A DNA stretch of 64,000 bases from Pseudomonas piscis (GTDB taxonomy: Bacteria; Pseudomonadota; Gammaproteobacteria; Pseudomonadales; Pseudomonadaceae): NCBI RefSeq assembly GCF_009380155.1, contig NZ_WHUV01000003.1:372001-436000 (forward strand), in the 5' to 3' direction. Each line of letters opens with the position of its first letter. Within the stretch, counting starts at the first letter, position 1. Under the pieces are notes generated by a model. That model did not search any database. It saw only the letters and a program-made list of their open reading frames with translations, and had not been told where the DNA came from. Below are positions 44,226-52,810 of this stretch, piece by piece. The translations under genes were made by a program, and so were the position numbers.

Positions 44226-44847
44226 CCGCTCCCGGGCGGTACATCTTGAACAGGGCCTCGGGGCCCAGCTGGAAGTAATCCGCCGGACCGCCGCCGCGCA
44301 GAATGGGTTCTGCCGCGGCGGTGTCATAGATGCCGTCCTTGAGCAGCCACTTGGCGATATGCACGGCGACCACCTCGCCGAGGATCAGCCAGCTCGGCAC
44401 CAGTTCCTTGTCCGCCCGTTGCAACTGAATGATCTGCGTGACCTTGCACTCGAAGGACACCGGGCTTTCGGCTACCCGTGGCACGGCGATGACTTTCGAA
44501 GCCACTGGCGTCAGGCCCGACAAGTTGAATTCGTCGACCTCGGGGGCCACGGCGGCGCAGCTCTGGTTCATCTGCTCGGCCAATGGCCGGGTGGCCAGGT
44601 TCCAGGCGAACTCGCCGGTCTTCTCGATGTTGTTCAGGCTGTCTTTGCGCCCGACGCTGGAGAACCCGATGATCGGCGGAATGTAGTTGAAGGCGTTGAA
44701 GAAGCTGTAGGGCGCAAGATTCAGGCGACCCTGCTCGTCCTGGGACGAAATCCAGCCAATGGGACGCGGACCGACGATGGCGTTGAACGGGTCGTGGGGC
44801 AGGCCGTGGCCCAGGGCGGGTTCGTAGTAGTGGATATCGTCGGGCAT
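44218..44847 (-). CDS. Flavin reductase-like domain protein
   Basis: A 209-residue split-barrel FMN-binding protein (Flavin_Reduct/DIM6-NTAB family). Family features are FNAIVGPRPIGWISSQDEQGRLNLAPYSFFNAF, PPIIGFSSVGRKDSLNNIEKTGEFAWNLA and VSFECKVTQI. Such proteins reduce flavin with NAD(P)H or bind FMN as oxygenase partners. The partner is unknown. The start MPDDIHYYEP has AGGAA 9 bases upstream. Confidence 0.87.
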   Translation of the reverse strand: MPDDIHYYEPALGHGLPHDPFNAIVGPRPIGWISSQDEQGRLNLAPYSFFNAFNYIPPIIGFSSVGRKDSLNNIEKTGEFAWNLATRPLAEQMNQSCAAVAPEVDEFNLSGLTPVASKVIAVPRVAESPVSFECKVTQIIQLQRADKELVPSWLILGEVVAVHIAKWLLKDGIYDTAAAEPILRGGGPADYFQLGPEALFKMYRPGAVK

Positions 44848-44948
44848 GGCTCGCGGTTCCTGCTGGGAGCTTTAGGGGGCGCCATAGTGCAGTGCGCATC
44901 CGGCGAATTCCAGCTTCGCCGTGCAGGATGTGCGGCCTGGAAAGATCG

Positions 44949-44970
44949 AGCCCGGCGCAAGTGCCGGGCT
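44949..44970 (-). terminator. Hairpin after the repeat-protein gene
   Basis: An 8-bp GC stem (agcccggc / gccgggct) with a 6-base loop lies 20 bases past the stop of the repeat-protein gene, followed on the minus strand by a weak U-rich run. Confidence 0.6.
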
Positions 44971-44989
44971 GTACTGTGCAGAAGAACGA

Positions 44990-45325
44990 TCAGCCGATGT
45001 TGGCGGACTCGGTGCGGTCGTAGCCATCGGCAGCGAAGGTAGCGGACCCGGTGCGATCGTAGCCATCGGCAGCGAAGGTGGCGGAACCGGTGCGGTCGTA
45101 GCCGTCGGCGGCGAAGGTAGCTGAACCGGTGCGGTCGTAGCCGTCGGCGGCGAAGGTAGCGGACCCGGTGCGGTCGTAGCCATCGGCGGCGAAGGTGGCG
45201 GAGCCGGTGCGGTCGTAGCCATCGGCAGCGAAGGTGGCGGATCCGGTGCGATCGTAGCCATCGGCAGCGAAGGAATGGGCAGTCAGTACCGACAGGGTCA
45301 GGGCCAGGATCAGTTGGTTTTTCAT
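44990..45325 (-). CDS. Secreted protein of seven 13-residue tandem repeats
   Basis: A 111-residue protein. Residues 1-20 (MKNQLILALTLSVLTAHSFA) are a signal peptide with the likely cut after AHS-F-A. All the rest is seven copies of FAADGYDRTGSAT, six identical and the last changed to FAADGYDRTESAN followed by IG. Each unit has a D-x-x-D core (D-G-Y-D-R) with an aromatic Tyr and Thr/Ser, so metal binding, self-assembly or a surface role are conceivable. A distantly remembered annotation for similar small Pseudomonas proteins is phage infection protein; I cannot verify it. Codon wobble differs between units, so the protein repeat is under selection. Confidence 0.75.
   Translation of the reverse strand: MKNQLILALTLSVLTAHSFAADGYDRTGSATFAADGYDRTGSATFAADGYDRTGSATFAADGYDRTGSATFAADGYDRTGSATFAADGYDRTGSATFAADGYDRTESANIG
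44999..45271 (-). repeat. 39-bp tandem repeat, seven units, in-frame
   Basis: Seven adjacent 39-bp units encode the 13-residue repeat of the secreted protein at 44990-45325. Units differ mostly at third codon positions (for example gat/gac-type and gcc/gct changes). Such arrays can change copy number by slippage or recombination. Confidence 0.93.
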
Positions 45326-45689
45326 GATGGCGACTCCGGATGGGGTGGGGCGTTGTTGGTGGGCTTGGGATGAATCCTACTCCGATCAACTTGATTAAAA
45401 AGCGCAAATAAATGCTTTAAATAATCAGTTAAGTCGATGTTTTGCGGTCTGTGCTCACCTGCTTATAAGGGGCATCAGGCTTCTGGATGGATTCGGGTTT
45501 ATCCCGCTGACAGGCTGGATACCCTGGGTTAACTGATCATTAATTGAGCAGTCATGCGCCAAAAAATGCCGGCCAACGGTTTTTTCATACACGCCCTACC
45601 GATTTTTCACTCGCCGCCGTTCAGCCTCCACGCAAGCCTGCATACCAAGACAGGCCACCTCGAATGCGACCCTTGGAGCTCCCTACCGA
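45326..45689. other. Divergent promoter region with AT-rich palindrome
   Basis: A 364-base gap between the repeat protein and the COG4705 gene. It contains an AT-rich imperfect palindrome at 45388-45430, with arms aacttgatt and aatcagtt. This is a candidate operator or promoter for the repeat-protein gene. No open frame here is convincing. Confidence 0.35.
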
Positions 45690-46445
45690 ATGAACAAACT
45701 TCCCCAGATCACCCTGGCCTTCTGGGTCATGAAAATCTGTGCGACGACCCTGGGCGAAACCGCCGGTGACTTGCTGTCGATGACCCTCGATGTCGGCTAC
45801 GCCATCAGCTCGATGATCCTTATCAGCGTGTTCCTGCTGACGCTGGTCACCCAGCTGTTTTCCAAGACCTACAACCCGGTGCTGTATTGGCTGGTGATCC
45901 TCTCGACCAGTACCGCGGGCACCACCATGTCCGATTTCATGGACCGCACGCTGGGCCTGGGCTACGCCAGCGGGTCGCTGATCCTGATCGCTATCTTGCT
46001 GGTGATCTTCGCCGCCTGGCGCATGAGCGGCGAGTCGTTGAACGTGAATCGGGTCCAGGGTTTTCGTGGCGAGCTGTTCTATTGGCTGGCGATCCTGTTT
46101 TCCAACACCCTGGGCACCGCGCTCGGTGATTTCCTGGCCGATGACTCGGGCCTGGGCTTTGCTGGCGGTGCGCTGCTGATCGGCTCGGCCATTGCCCTGG
46201 TGGTGGTGCTCAAGTACTGCACCAGGTTGTCGCCGGTCCTGCTGTTCTGGGTGGCTTTCGTGCTGACCCGGCCGTTCGGTGCGACCTTGGGCGACTTCCT
46301 GACCAAGTCCCATGAAAAGGGCGGCCTGGACTTCGGCACTGTCGGCTCGTCGGCGGTCTTGGCGGGGATCCTGCTGGTGCTGGTCGTCGGGGCTTGCTGG
46401 GCGCAGAAGCGCGACTCGCGCCAGGGCGCCGCGCAACTGTCTTGA
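45690..46445 (+). CDS. COG4705-family four-repeat membrane protein
   Basis: A 251-residue integral membrane protein with about eight helices built from four similar units. Each has a T/G-rich motif ending in Asp: TLGETAGDLLSMTLDVGYA, STSTAGTTMSDFMDRTLGLGYASG, TLGTALGDFLADDSGLGFAGG, and FGATLGDFLTK. The repeating T-x-G-x-x-x-x-D pattern in or near membrane helices could form an ion pathway; that is inference. The family is annotated only as uncharacterised membrane-anchored protein. GGAG lies 11 bases before the start. A terminator follows. Confidence 0.8.
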   Translation: MNKLPQITLAFWVMKICATTLGETAGDLLSMTLDVGYAISSMILISVFLLTLVTQLFSKTYNPVLYWLVILSTSTAGTTMSDFMDRTLGLGYASGSLILIAILLVIFAAWRMSGESLNVNRVQGFRGELFYWLAILFSNTLGTALGDFLADDSGLGFAGGALLIGSAIALVVVLKYCTRLSPVLLFWVAFVLTRPFGATLGDFLTKSHEKGGLDFGTVGSSAVLAGILLVLVVGACWAQKRDSRQGAAQLS

Positions 46446-46461
46446 ACCCCGGATGGGTCGA

Positions 46462-46496
46462 ACCAAGCGCCCGAGCCTTGCACCCGGGCGCTTGGT
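46462..46496. terminator. Bidirectional terminator
   Basis: A 12-bp perfect stem (accaagcgcccg / cgggcgcttggt) with an 11-base loop lies between the convergent COG4705 gene and kgtP. Only a short T-rich run follows. Confidence 0.7.
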
Positions 46497-46500
46497 CTTG

Positions 46501-47823
46501 TCAGTCGGTTTCGATCCGCGAGTGCTTGCCGGTGTCCTTCATGGTCGCGTAGACCAGCAACGAGCAGGCGATGCAGGCGGTGACGTACCAGTAGTAGCCG
46601 GTTTCCATGCCGATGCTCTTGAACCACAGGGCGATGTATTCCGCGGTACCGCCGAATACCGAGACGGTCAGGGCGTAGGGCAGGCCCACGCCCAGGGCGC
46701 GGATCTCGGTCGGGAACAGCTCGGCCTTCACCACCGCGTTGATCGAGGTGTAGCCACTGACGATGATCAGGGCCGCCATGATCAGGAAGAACGCGCCCCA
46801 CCAGGTCTGGATGCTATGCAAGGTGCTGAGGATCGGCACCGTGAACAGGGTGCCGAGCACACCGAAGGCGATCAGGATCGGGCGTCGGCCGATCTTGTCC
46901 GACAGGCCGCCGATCACCGGTTGCAGGCACATGAACAGGAACAGGGTCGCTGCGGAAATGGTGGTGGAGTCGGAAATGCTCATGCCGACGGTGTTCACCA
47001 GGTATTTCTGCATGTAGGTGGTGTAGGTGTAGAAGGCCAGGGTGCCACCCATGGTCAGGCCAACCACGGTCAGCAGTTCCTTGGGATGACGCAGCAGGGT
47101 GCGCATCAGGCTTTCCTTGGGTTTTTCCTTCTTCTTGGCGAAGGACTCGGTTTCCTCCATGCCACGGCGCAGGTACAGCGCCACCACGGCGCAGAGGGCG
47201 CCGATGGCGAACGGAATCCGCCAGCCCCAGGACTGCAGTTCTTCGGTGGTCAGCAGGTTCTGCAGGACGATCAGTACCGCCAGGGCAATGAGCTGGCCGG
47301 AGATCAGGGTGACGTACTGGAAGCTGGAGAAGAAACCACGGCTTTGCTTGGTCGCCATCTCGCTGAGGTAGGTGGCCGAGGTGCCGTATTCACCGCCCAC
47401 CGACAAGCCCTGCATCAGTCGCGCCAGCACCAGCAGGATCGGCGCGCCAACGCCGATGGTCTCGTAGCCCGGGGTCAGGGCGATGATCAGGGAGCCTGCG
47501 CACATCAGCAGTACCGAGGCCATCAAGGCGGCCTTGCGCCCCTTGCGGTCGGCGTAAAGCCCCATCAACCAGCCGCCGATCGGGCGCATCAGGAAGCCCA
47601 CGGCGAAGATCGCGGCGGTATTGAGCAGTTGGGCGGTGGTGTCGCCCTTGGGGAAGAAGACCTTGGCGAAGTACAGCGAGAATGCGGCGTAGACGTACCA
47701 GTCGTACCACTCGACCATGTTGCCGATCGAGCCGCTGAAAATCGATTTCAGGCGGCTGGCGGTGGTCTTTTCCTGGGCGGGCACGGCGGCCGACCCGGCA
47801 GGCAGGGTATTGGAAATATCCAT
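46501..47823 (-). CDS. kgtP: 2-oxoglutarate:H+ symporter (MFS, KgtP type)
   Basis: MFS permease of 440 residues in the metabolite:H+ symporter family. It has 12 helices, the N-terminal IGNMVEWYDWYVYAAFSLYFAK signature, the loop motif GLYADRKGRKAAL, SVGGEYGTSATYLSEMA, and a second-half GGLSDKIGRRPIL. The form and the neighbouring MifRS pair point to 2-oxoglutarate uptake. The start MDISNTLPAG at 47823 has GAAGG upstream; the M at 47841 is less likely. A sigma-54 promoter lies about 50 bases upstream of the transcription start to ATG distance, so expression probably depends on MifR and RpoN. Confidence 0.9.
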   Translation of the reverse strand: MDISNTLPAGSAAVPAQEKTTASRLKSIFSGSIGNMVEWYDWYVYAAFSLYFAKVFFPKGDTTAQLLNTAAIFAVGFLMRPIGGWLMGLYADRKGRKAALMASVLLMCAGSLIIALTPGYETIGVGAPILLVLARLMQGLSVGGEYGTSATYLSEMATKQSRGFFSSFQYVTLISGQLIALAVLIVLQNLLTTEELQSWGWRIPFAIGALCAVVALYLRRGMEETESFAKKKEKPKESLMRTLLRHPKELLTVVGLTMGGTLAFYTYTTYMQKYLVNTVGMSISDSTTISAATLFLFMCLQPVIGGLSDKIGRRPILIAFGVLGTLFTVPILSTLHSIQTWWGAFFLIMAALIIVSGYTSINAVVKAELFPTEIRALGVGLPYALTVSVFGGTAEYIALWFKSIGMETGYYWYVTACIACSLLVYATMKDTGKHSRIETD

Positions 47824-47883
47824 CACGAACCTTCTATTCATTGTTGTTGTGGAGTGCGCGCAAACGCAGCCTGCCAGGGCTAT

Positions 47884-47899
47884 AGCAGGAGCTGTGCCA
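47884..47899 (-). promoter_or_regulatory. Sigma-54 (RpoN) promoter of kgtP
   Basis: The minus strand reads TGGCACAGCTCCTGCT. This keeps the -24 TGGCAC and the invariant GC at -12, with exact spacing; the only difference from TGGCAC-N5-TTGC is T to C at one position. It lies about 62-77 bases upstream of the kgtP start, so transcription would begin near 47873. Confidence 0.8.
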
Positions 47900-47936
47900 G
47901 GAGCGAGAAGCCCGGTCTAGAAGGGTCTTGATGAAT

Positions 47937-47960
47937 CGATAAGCGGAAATCCGCCTATCG
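47937..47960. promoter_or_regulatory. Palindrome upstream of sigma-54 promoter (candidate MifR site)
   Basis: cgataagcgg and ccgcctatcg form a near-perfect inverted repeat with a 4-base spacer, centred about 75 bases upstream of the predicted start of kgtP transcription. That is a usual position for an enhancer-binding activator site. It is assigned to MifR by context only. Confidence 0.5.
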
Positions 47961-48041
47961 CGGGGAGGGCTATGAGCGGGAAATTGCCTAGGAAGGGGCG
48001 TCGCCAGAGGCCAGATGCATACTTTGCGGCCCTCAGGATTT

Positions 48042-49376
48042 TCAACTGCCTTTGACGAACATTTCCCGGCTCAGGCCATGGCGCTGCATCTTTTCGTTCA
48101 GCGTGCGGCGCGGCAGTTGCAGTTCGTGGAGCACCGCCTTGATCTCGCCCTTGTGCCGGGCCAGGGCGGCGCGCAGGCACTGGGCTTCGAAGGCCTCTTG
48201 CTGGGCGGCAAGGGATTGGCCGACGGCGAGCGCTTCGGCCTGCTGTTCTTGCAGTCCCAGCACTTGGCGCTCGGCGGCATTGGCCAGCTCGCGCACGTTG
48301 CCTGGCCAGTCATGGCTGAACAGGCGCCCCAGCTGTGGACCGTCCAGCGCGACCACCTGGCGGCCCAGGCGTTGTCCGGCCTGGCGAGCGAAGTGCTCGT
48401 AGAGCAGGGGGATGTCCTCGCGGCGTTCGCGCAATGGCGGCAGGCGCAGTTCGGCAACAGTCAGGCGGTAGGCCAGGTCTTCGCGAAAACGCCCGGCCCG
48501 GGCCTCTTCCAGCAAGTCGGGCTTGGTGGCGGCGATGACCCGCAGGTCGACGCTGATGCTCTGGTTGGAGCCCAGGCGTTCGAGCTTCTGTTCCTGCAGC
48601 ACCCGCAACAGCTTGACCTGCTGGGCCAGGGGCATGCTTTCGATCTCGTCGAGGAACAGGGTGCCGCCGTTGGCATATTCCAGCTTGCCGATGCGCTTGC
48701 CCTGGGCACCGGTGAAGGCGCCGCTTTCGTGGCCGAACAACTCGGCCTCGAACAGTTGCTCGGGAATCGCCGCGCAATTGAGGGCGACGAAGGGCTTGTC
48801 GGCCCGCGGTCCGAAGTCATGCAGGCAGCGGGCGATCAGCTCCTTGCCGCTACCGGTTTCGCCCCGCACCAGCACGTTCACCGGCAGCGGGGCCAGCTCC
48901 AGCACCTGGCGGCGCAGGGTCTGCAAGGCCTGGGAAACGCCGAGCAAGGTGGCGTCGAGCCTGGCGCGGCTATCGGCCTGCTGGTGCAGGCGGCGGTTCT
49001 CCAGCACCAGCCGGCGCTTGTCCAGGGCCCGGCGCAGGCTGCTGAGGAGGATCTCGGGGCTGAAGGGTTTTTCCAGGAAGTCATAGGCGCCATCGCGCAT
49101 GGCCTCCACCGCCATGGGCACGTCGCCATGGCCGGTCAGGAGGATCACCGGCAGGTCCGGGTCCAGGCGCTGGACCTGGGCCAGCAGTTCCAGACCGCTG
49201 ATGCCGGGCATGCGCACATCGCTGAGGATCACCCCGGGAAAGTCCCGTGGCAGTCGCGCCAGGCATTCCTCGGCCCGGCTGAACAGCTGCACCTCGAAGC
49301 CCGACAGGCTCAGCCACTGCTCCACGGCGCTGCGGATGCTGGCTTCGTCGTCCACCACCAGCACTGAGTTCAGCAT
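48042..49376 (-). CDS. mifR: MifR sigma-54-dependent response regulator
   Basis: NtrC-type activator of 444 residues. The receiver has VVDDE, phospho-acceptor Asp in VILSDVRMPG, and the Lys in LEKPF. The AAA+ domain has Walker A GETGSGKE, GAFTGA intact (sigma-54 contact), Walker B GTLFLDEIESM and DWPGNVRELAN. The C-terminal Fis-type HTH is VLHELQLPRRTLNEKMQRHGL. It belongs to the DctD/AauR/MifR group; the kgtP neighbour favours MifR, which in P. aeruginosa controls 2-oxoglutarate use. It overlaps mifS by 7 bases. Confidence 0.85.
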   Translation of the reverse strand: MLNSVLVVDDEASIRSAVEQWLSLSGFEVQLFSRAEECLARLPRDFPGVILSDVRMPGISGLELLAQVQRLDPDLPVILLTGHGDVPMAVEAMRDGAYDFLEKPFSPEILLSSLRRALDKRRLVLENRRLHQQADSRARLDATLLGVSQALQTLRRQVLELAPLPVNVLVRGETGSGKELIARCLHDFGPRADKPFVALNCAAIPEQLFEAELFGHESGAFTGAQGKRIGKLEYANGGTLFLDEIESMPLAQQVKLLRVLQEQKLERLGSNQSISVDLRVIAATKPDLLEEARAGRFREDLAYRLTVAELRLPPLRERREDIPLLYEHFARQAGQRLGRQVVALDGPQLGRLFSHDWPGNVRELANAAERQVLGLQEQQAEALAVGQSLAAQQEAFEAQCLRAALARHKGEIKAVLHELQLPRRTLNEKMQRHGLSREMFVKGS

Positions 49377-51136
49377 TGGATATGTGCCTCCAGGTCGATG
49401 GGCAGGCTCAAGGTGAACACTGCGCCCTGGTCTTGGTTGGCGACGCTCAGGCGGCCGCCCAGTTCATGGACGATGGCGTAGGACACCGCCAGCCCGAGCC
49501 CGAGGCCGTCGCCCACCGGCTTGGTGGTGAAGAACGGATCGAACACGCTCAGCAGATGCTCGTCGGCGATCCCGCCGCCGGTATCGGCCACGCGCAACTG
49601 CCAGAGCTGGTCCTCGGCCTCGAGGCTGATCTGCAGGTGTTTGTGGGGTTTGTCCAGCATGGCGTCCAGGGCGTTGCGCAGCAGGTTGATCAAGACCTGC
49701 TCCAGGCGGATGGCATCGCCGCGGACCCAGGCGGGGCGAGTCACTTGCAGCATGACCTGGATGTTTTCCGTGCGCAGCCGTGCTTCGAGCAGTTGCAGGG
49801 ACTGGTCCACCACCGCGGCCAGGTCCAGGCGCTCGCGCAGGCCGCTGGGGCTCTTGCGGGCGAAGGTCTTGAGGTGGCTGGTCAGGGCGGCCATACGGGT
49901 CAGCATGTCGTCCAGCGGCCGCAGGGCCTTGTAGGCTTCGTCCACCCGGCCGTGCTCCAGCAGCAGTCGCAAGGTGGCCAACTGCATGCGCTGGGTGGTC
50001 AGGGGCTGGTTGATTTCATGGGCCAGGGCTGCGGACATCTGCCCCAGGGCCGCGAGCTTGGCCGATTGCACCAGGCCTTCCTGGGCGGTGCGCAGGTCGC
50101 GGGTGCGCTCCTCCACCAGTTGCTCCAGCTCCTGGCGATTGCGTTGGCGGATCTTGCCCAGGCGCCAGCGCTGGTTGAGGAAGAGCAGCAGGAACACCAG
50201 GGCCAGCCAGGCGCCACCGGCGGCGAGGCCGGCGTTACGGCTTTCCTCGAAGGCACTGGGCGGCTTGCGCAGCAGGTGCAGGGTCCAGCCCTCGGCGGCC
50301 AGCGGCAGGGATTCCCAGAGGTAATTGGTCGCGCCCTGGTCGTCCTGGACGCGGATCAACTGGCTGCCGTCGTCGATCTGCTGTAGCTGGGTATGTTGCA
50401 GGGGCACCAGCAGTTGCTTGTCGTACTGGCGGGTCAGGCGGATCTCTTCCAGATCGTTGGCCGACAGCGGCTGCAGGTGGCGGTAGCGCCAGCCCGGCTG
50501 GTTGGCGATGAACACGATGCCGCGGGCATCGGTCACCAGCAGGGTATCGCTGCCCTGGCTCCATTCATGTTCCAGCTCGGGAAACTCCAGCTTGACCACC
50601 ATGGCCCCGAGGAACTCGTCGTTGTCGGCCTTGACCGCGCTTGAGAGGAAATACCCGGGGATGCCGCTGGTCACGCCGATGGCATAGAAGCGCCCGCTGC
50701 CCTGGCTGCGGGTCTGCTTGAAGTAGGGACGGAAACCGTAGTTGTGGCCGACGTAGCTGCTGGGCAGGCGCCAGTTGCTGGCGGCCACGGCCAGGCCGTC
50801 ATGGTTGAGCAGTTCCAGGGTCGAGGAGCGGGCGGCGCCGTTGATCTTCTCCAGCTTGCGGTTCAGCGCGTCCTGGGTTTCAGGCGTCACCGATCCCTGG
50901 AGCGCCGCGCGTAACTCCGGGTCCAGGGCCAGCACCGCCGGCAGTGCCCGATAGCGTTCGATCAGGGTGTGCAGGGAGTTGGCATACAGTCCCAATTGCT
51001 CGTTGGCGCGTGCGGCTTCCTCCACCAGGGTCTGGCGTTCGGCGTGGCGCATGGCCAGGCCGGCGCTGACGACGGTGCCAGCGAGAATCACCAGGATGTA
51101 GAACGTCAGGCGAAGGGAGCGTGAGATCTGGGCCAT
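49370..51136 (-). CDS. mifS: MifS/DctB-type sensor histidine kinase
   Basis: A 588-residue membrane kinase. It has an N-terminal helix (9-27), a large periplasmic cache-like sensor (about 30-285, with SSTLELLNHDGLAVAASNW and FLSSAVK) and a second helix near 300. A coiled-coil linker RQELEQLVEERTRDLRTAQ leads to HisKA with the His in AALAHEINQPLTTQRMQ and HATPase_c (NLLRNALDAM, DGLGLGLAVSYAIV). DctB-like kinases sense C4/C5 dicarboxylates directly. It probably senses 2-oxoglutarate or a related acid and phosphorylates MifR. Confidence 0.86.
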   Translation of the reverse strand: MAQISRSLRLTFYILVILAGTVVSAGLAMRHAERQTLVEEAARANEQLGLYANSLHTLIERYRALPAVLALDPELRAALQGSVTPETQDALNRKLEKINGAARSSTLELLNHDGLAVAASNWRLPSSYVGHNYGFRPYFKQTRSQGSGRFYAIGVTSGIPGYFLSSAVKADNDEFLGAMVVKLEFPELEHEWSQGSDTLLVTDARGIVFIANQPGWRYRHLQPLSANDLEEIRLTRQYDKQLLVPLQHTQLQQIDDGSQLIRVQDDQGATNYLWESLPLAAEGWTLHLLRKPPSAFEESRNAGLAAGGAWLALVFLLLFLNQRWRLGKIRQRNRQELEQLVEERTRDLRTAQEGLVQSAKLAALGQMSAALAHEINQPLTTQRMQLATLRLLLEHGRVDEAYKALRPLDDMLTRMAALTSHLKTFARKSPSGLRERLDLAAVVDQSLQLLEARLRTENIQVMLQVTRPAWVRGDAIRLEQVLINLLRNALDAMLDKPHKHLQISLEAEDQLWQLRVADTGGGIADEHLLSVFDPFFTTKPVGDGLGLGLAVSYAIVHELGGRLSVANQDQGAVFTLSLPIDLEAHIQC

Positions 51137-51227
51137 GGGTCGGGGCAGGCTGCATTGGGGGCGGGAACGATAGCATGAGCGCCGGGTGGAACGTTGATCG
51201 CGGACAGTGTCGGCAAAGGGCGCGGCA

Positions 51228-51267
51228 CAAAAAAGCGGCGGGCCGTTGGATCAACAGCACCGCCGCT
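51228..51267 (-). terminator. Terminator after fumarase gene
   Basis: Stem agcggcgg (51234-51241) pairs with ccgccgct (51260-51267). It is followed on the minus strand by a U-run from the A7 at 51228-51234. It lies 20 bases after the fumarase stop. Confidence 0.8.
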
Positions 51268-51286
51268 CTGGCCAGGCCGGGAAGGC

Positions 51287-52810
51287 TTATTGCACTTCTA
51301 CTGCCAGGCTGTCACTGATCTTTTTCTGCCAGATGGCAGGACCGGTGATGTGTACCGACTCGCCGTTGCTGTCCACAGCGACGGTGACGGGCATGTCCTT
51401 GACCTCGAACTCGTAGATCGCTTCCATGCCCAGTTCGGCGAAGGCCAGCACCTTGGACTTCTTGATCGCCTGGGCCACCAGGTAGGCGGCGCCACCGACG
51501 GCCATCAGGTACACGGCCTTGCTGTCCTTGATCGCGTCGATGGCGGTCGGGCCGCGCTCGGACTTGCCGATCATGCCCAGCAGGCCGGTTTGCTCGAGGA
51601 TCTGGCGGGTGAACTTGTCCATGCGGGTGGCGGTGGTCGGACCGGCTGGGCCCACCACTTCGTCACCGACCGGATCCACCGGGCCGACGTAATAGATGAA
51701 GCGACCCTTGAGGTCCACCGGCAGCTGTTCGCCACGGTTGAGCATCTCGACCATGCGCTTGTGCGCGGCATCGCGGCCGGTGAGCATCTTGCCGTTGAGC
51801 AGGACGGTTTCGCCCGGCTTCCAGCTTTGCACTTCTTCCGGAGTCAGGGTGTCGAGGTTGACGCGACGGGCCGATGGGCCGGCTTCCCAGACGATTTCCG
51901 GGTAGGCGTCCAGGGGCGGCGCTTCCAGGGCGGCCGGGCCCGAGCCGTCGAGCACGAAGTGCGCGTGGCGGGTGGCGGCGCAGTTGGGGATCATGCACAC
52001 CGGCAGCGAAGCGGCGTGGGTCGGGTAGTCCATGATCTTCACGTCGAGCACGGTGGTCAGGCCGCCCAGGCCCTGGGCGCCGATGCCCAGCTGGTTGACC
52101 TTCTCGAACAGCTCCAGGCGCAGTTCCTCGATGCGGTTCTGCGGGCCGCGGGCCTTGAGTTCGTGGATGTCGATGGATTCCATCAACACTTCCTTGGCCA
52201 TCACCGCGGCCTTCTCGGCGGTACCGCCGATGCCGATGCCGAGCATGCCAGGCGGGCACCAGCCGGCGCCCATGGTCGGCACGGTCTTGAGGACCCAGTC
52301 GACGATCGAGTCGGACGGGTTGAGCATGGCCATCTTCGATTTGTTCTCGGAGCCGCCGCCCTTGGCTGCCACGTCCACTTCCACGGTGTTGCCGGGAACG
52401 ATGGAGTAGTGGATCACCGCCGGGGTGTTGTCCTTGGTGTTCTTGCGGGCACCTGCCGGGTCCGCCAGGATCGAGGCGCGCAGGACGTTTTCCGGCAGGT
52501 TGTAGGCGCGACGCACGCCCTCGTTGATCATGTCGTCCAGGCTCATGGTGGCGCCGTCCCAGCGCACGTCCATGCCTACGCGCACGAATACGGTGACGAT
52601 GCCGGTGTCCTGGCAGATCGGCCGGTGGCCGGTGGCGCACATGCGCGAGTTGATCAGGATCTGTGCCATGGAGTCGCGGGCCGCTGGCGATTCTTCGCGC
52701 TGGTAGGCCTCGTGCATCGCCTGGATGAAGTCCACGGGGTGGTAGTAGGAAATGAACTGCAGGGCGTCGGCAACGCTCTGAATCAGGTCGTCTTGCTTGA
52801 TCACGGTCAT
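51287..52810 (-). CDS. fumA: Class I fumarate hydratase ([4Fe-4S])
   Basis: Cytosolic iron-sulfur fumarase of the TCA cycle, 507 residues, the fused alpha/beta type. Cluster Cys candidates occur in RPICQDTGIVTVFV, GAGWCPPGMLGIGIGG and VCMIPNCAATRHAHF. The C-terminal domain starts near VNLDTLTPEEVQSWKPGETVLLNGKM, and GPTTATRMD is conserved. The start MTVIKQDDLI at 52810 has GAGGAG 7 bases upstream. Together with KgtP and the MifRS pair it extends the C4/C5-acid theme. Iron demand and oxygen sensitivity follow from the cluster. Confidence 0.96.
   Translation of the reverse strand: MTVIKQDDLIQSVADALQFISYYHPVDFIQAMHEAYQREESPAARDSMAQILINSRMCATGHRPICQDTGIVTVFVRVGMDVRWDGATMSLDDMINEGVRRAYNLPENVLRASILADPAGARKNTKDNTPAVIHYSIVPGNTVEVDVAAKGGGSENKSKMAMLNPSDSIVDWVLKTVPTMGAGWCPPGMLGIGIGGTAEKAAVMAKEVLMESIDIHELKARGPQNRIEELRLELFEKVNQLGIGAQGLGGLTTVLDVKIMDYPTHAASLPVCMIPNCAATRHAHFVLDGSGPAALEAPPLDAYPEIVWEAGPSARRVNLDTLTPEEVQSWKPGETVLLNGKMLTGRDAAHKRMVEMLNRGEQLPVDLKGRFIYYVGPVDPVGDEVVGPAGPTTATRMDKFTRQILEQTGLLGMIGKSERGPTAIDAIKDSKAVYLMAVGGAAYLVAQAIKKSKVLAFAELGMEAIYEFEVKDMPVTVAVDSNGESVHITGPAIWQKKISDSLAVEVQ

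Noticed and set aside
44999..45271. Regular 39-bp repeats resembling a CRISPR array
   Set aside because: The units are directly adjacent with no spacers and encode an in-frame protein repeat; no cas gene is near.
51663..52640. 325-codon minus-strand frame inside fumA
   Set aside because: An alternative frame of the fumarase gene itself with Arg/Pro/Gly-rich composition; not a gene.
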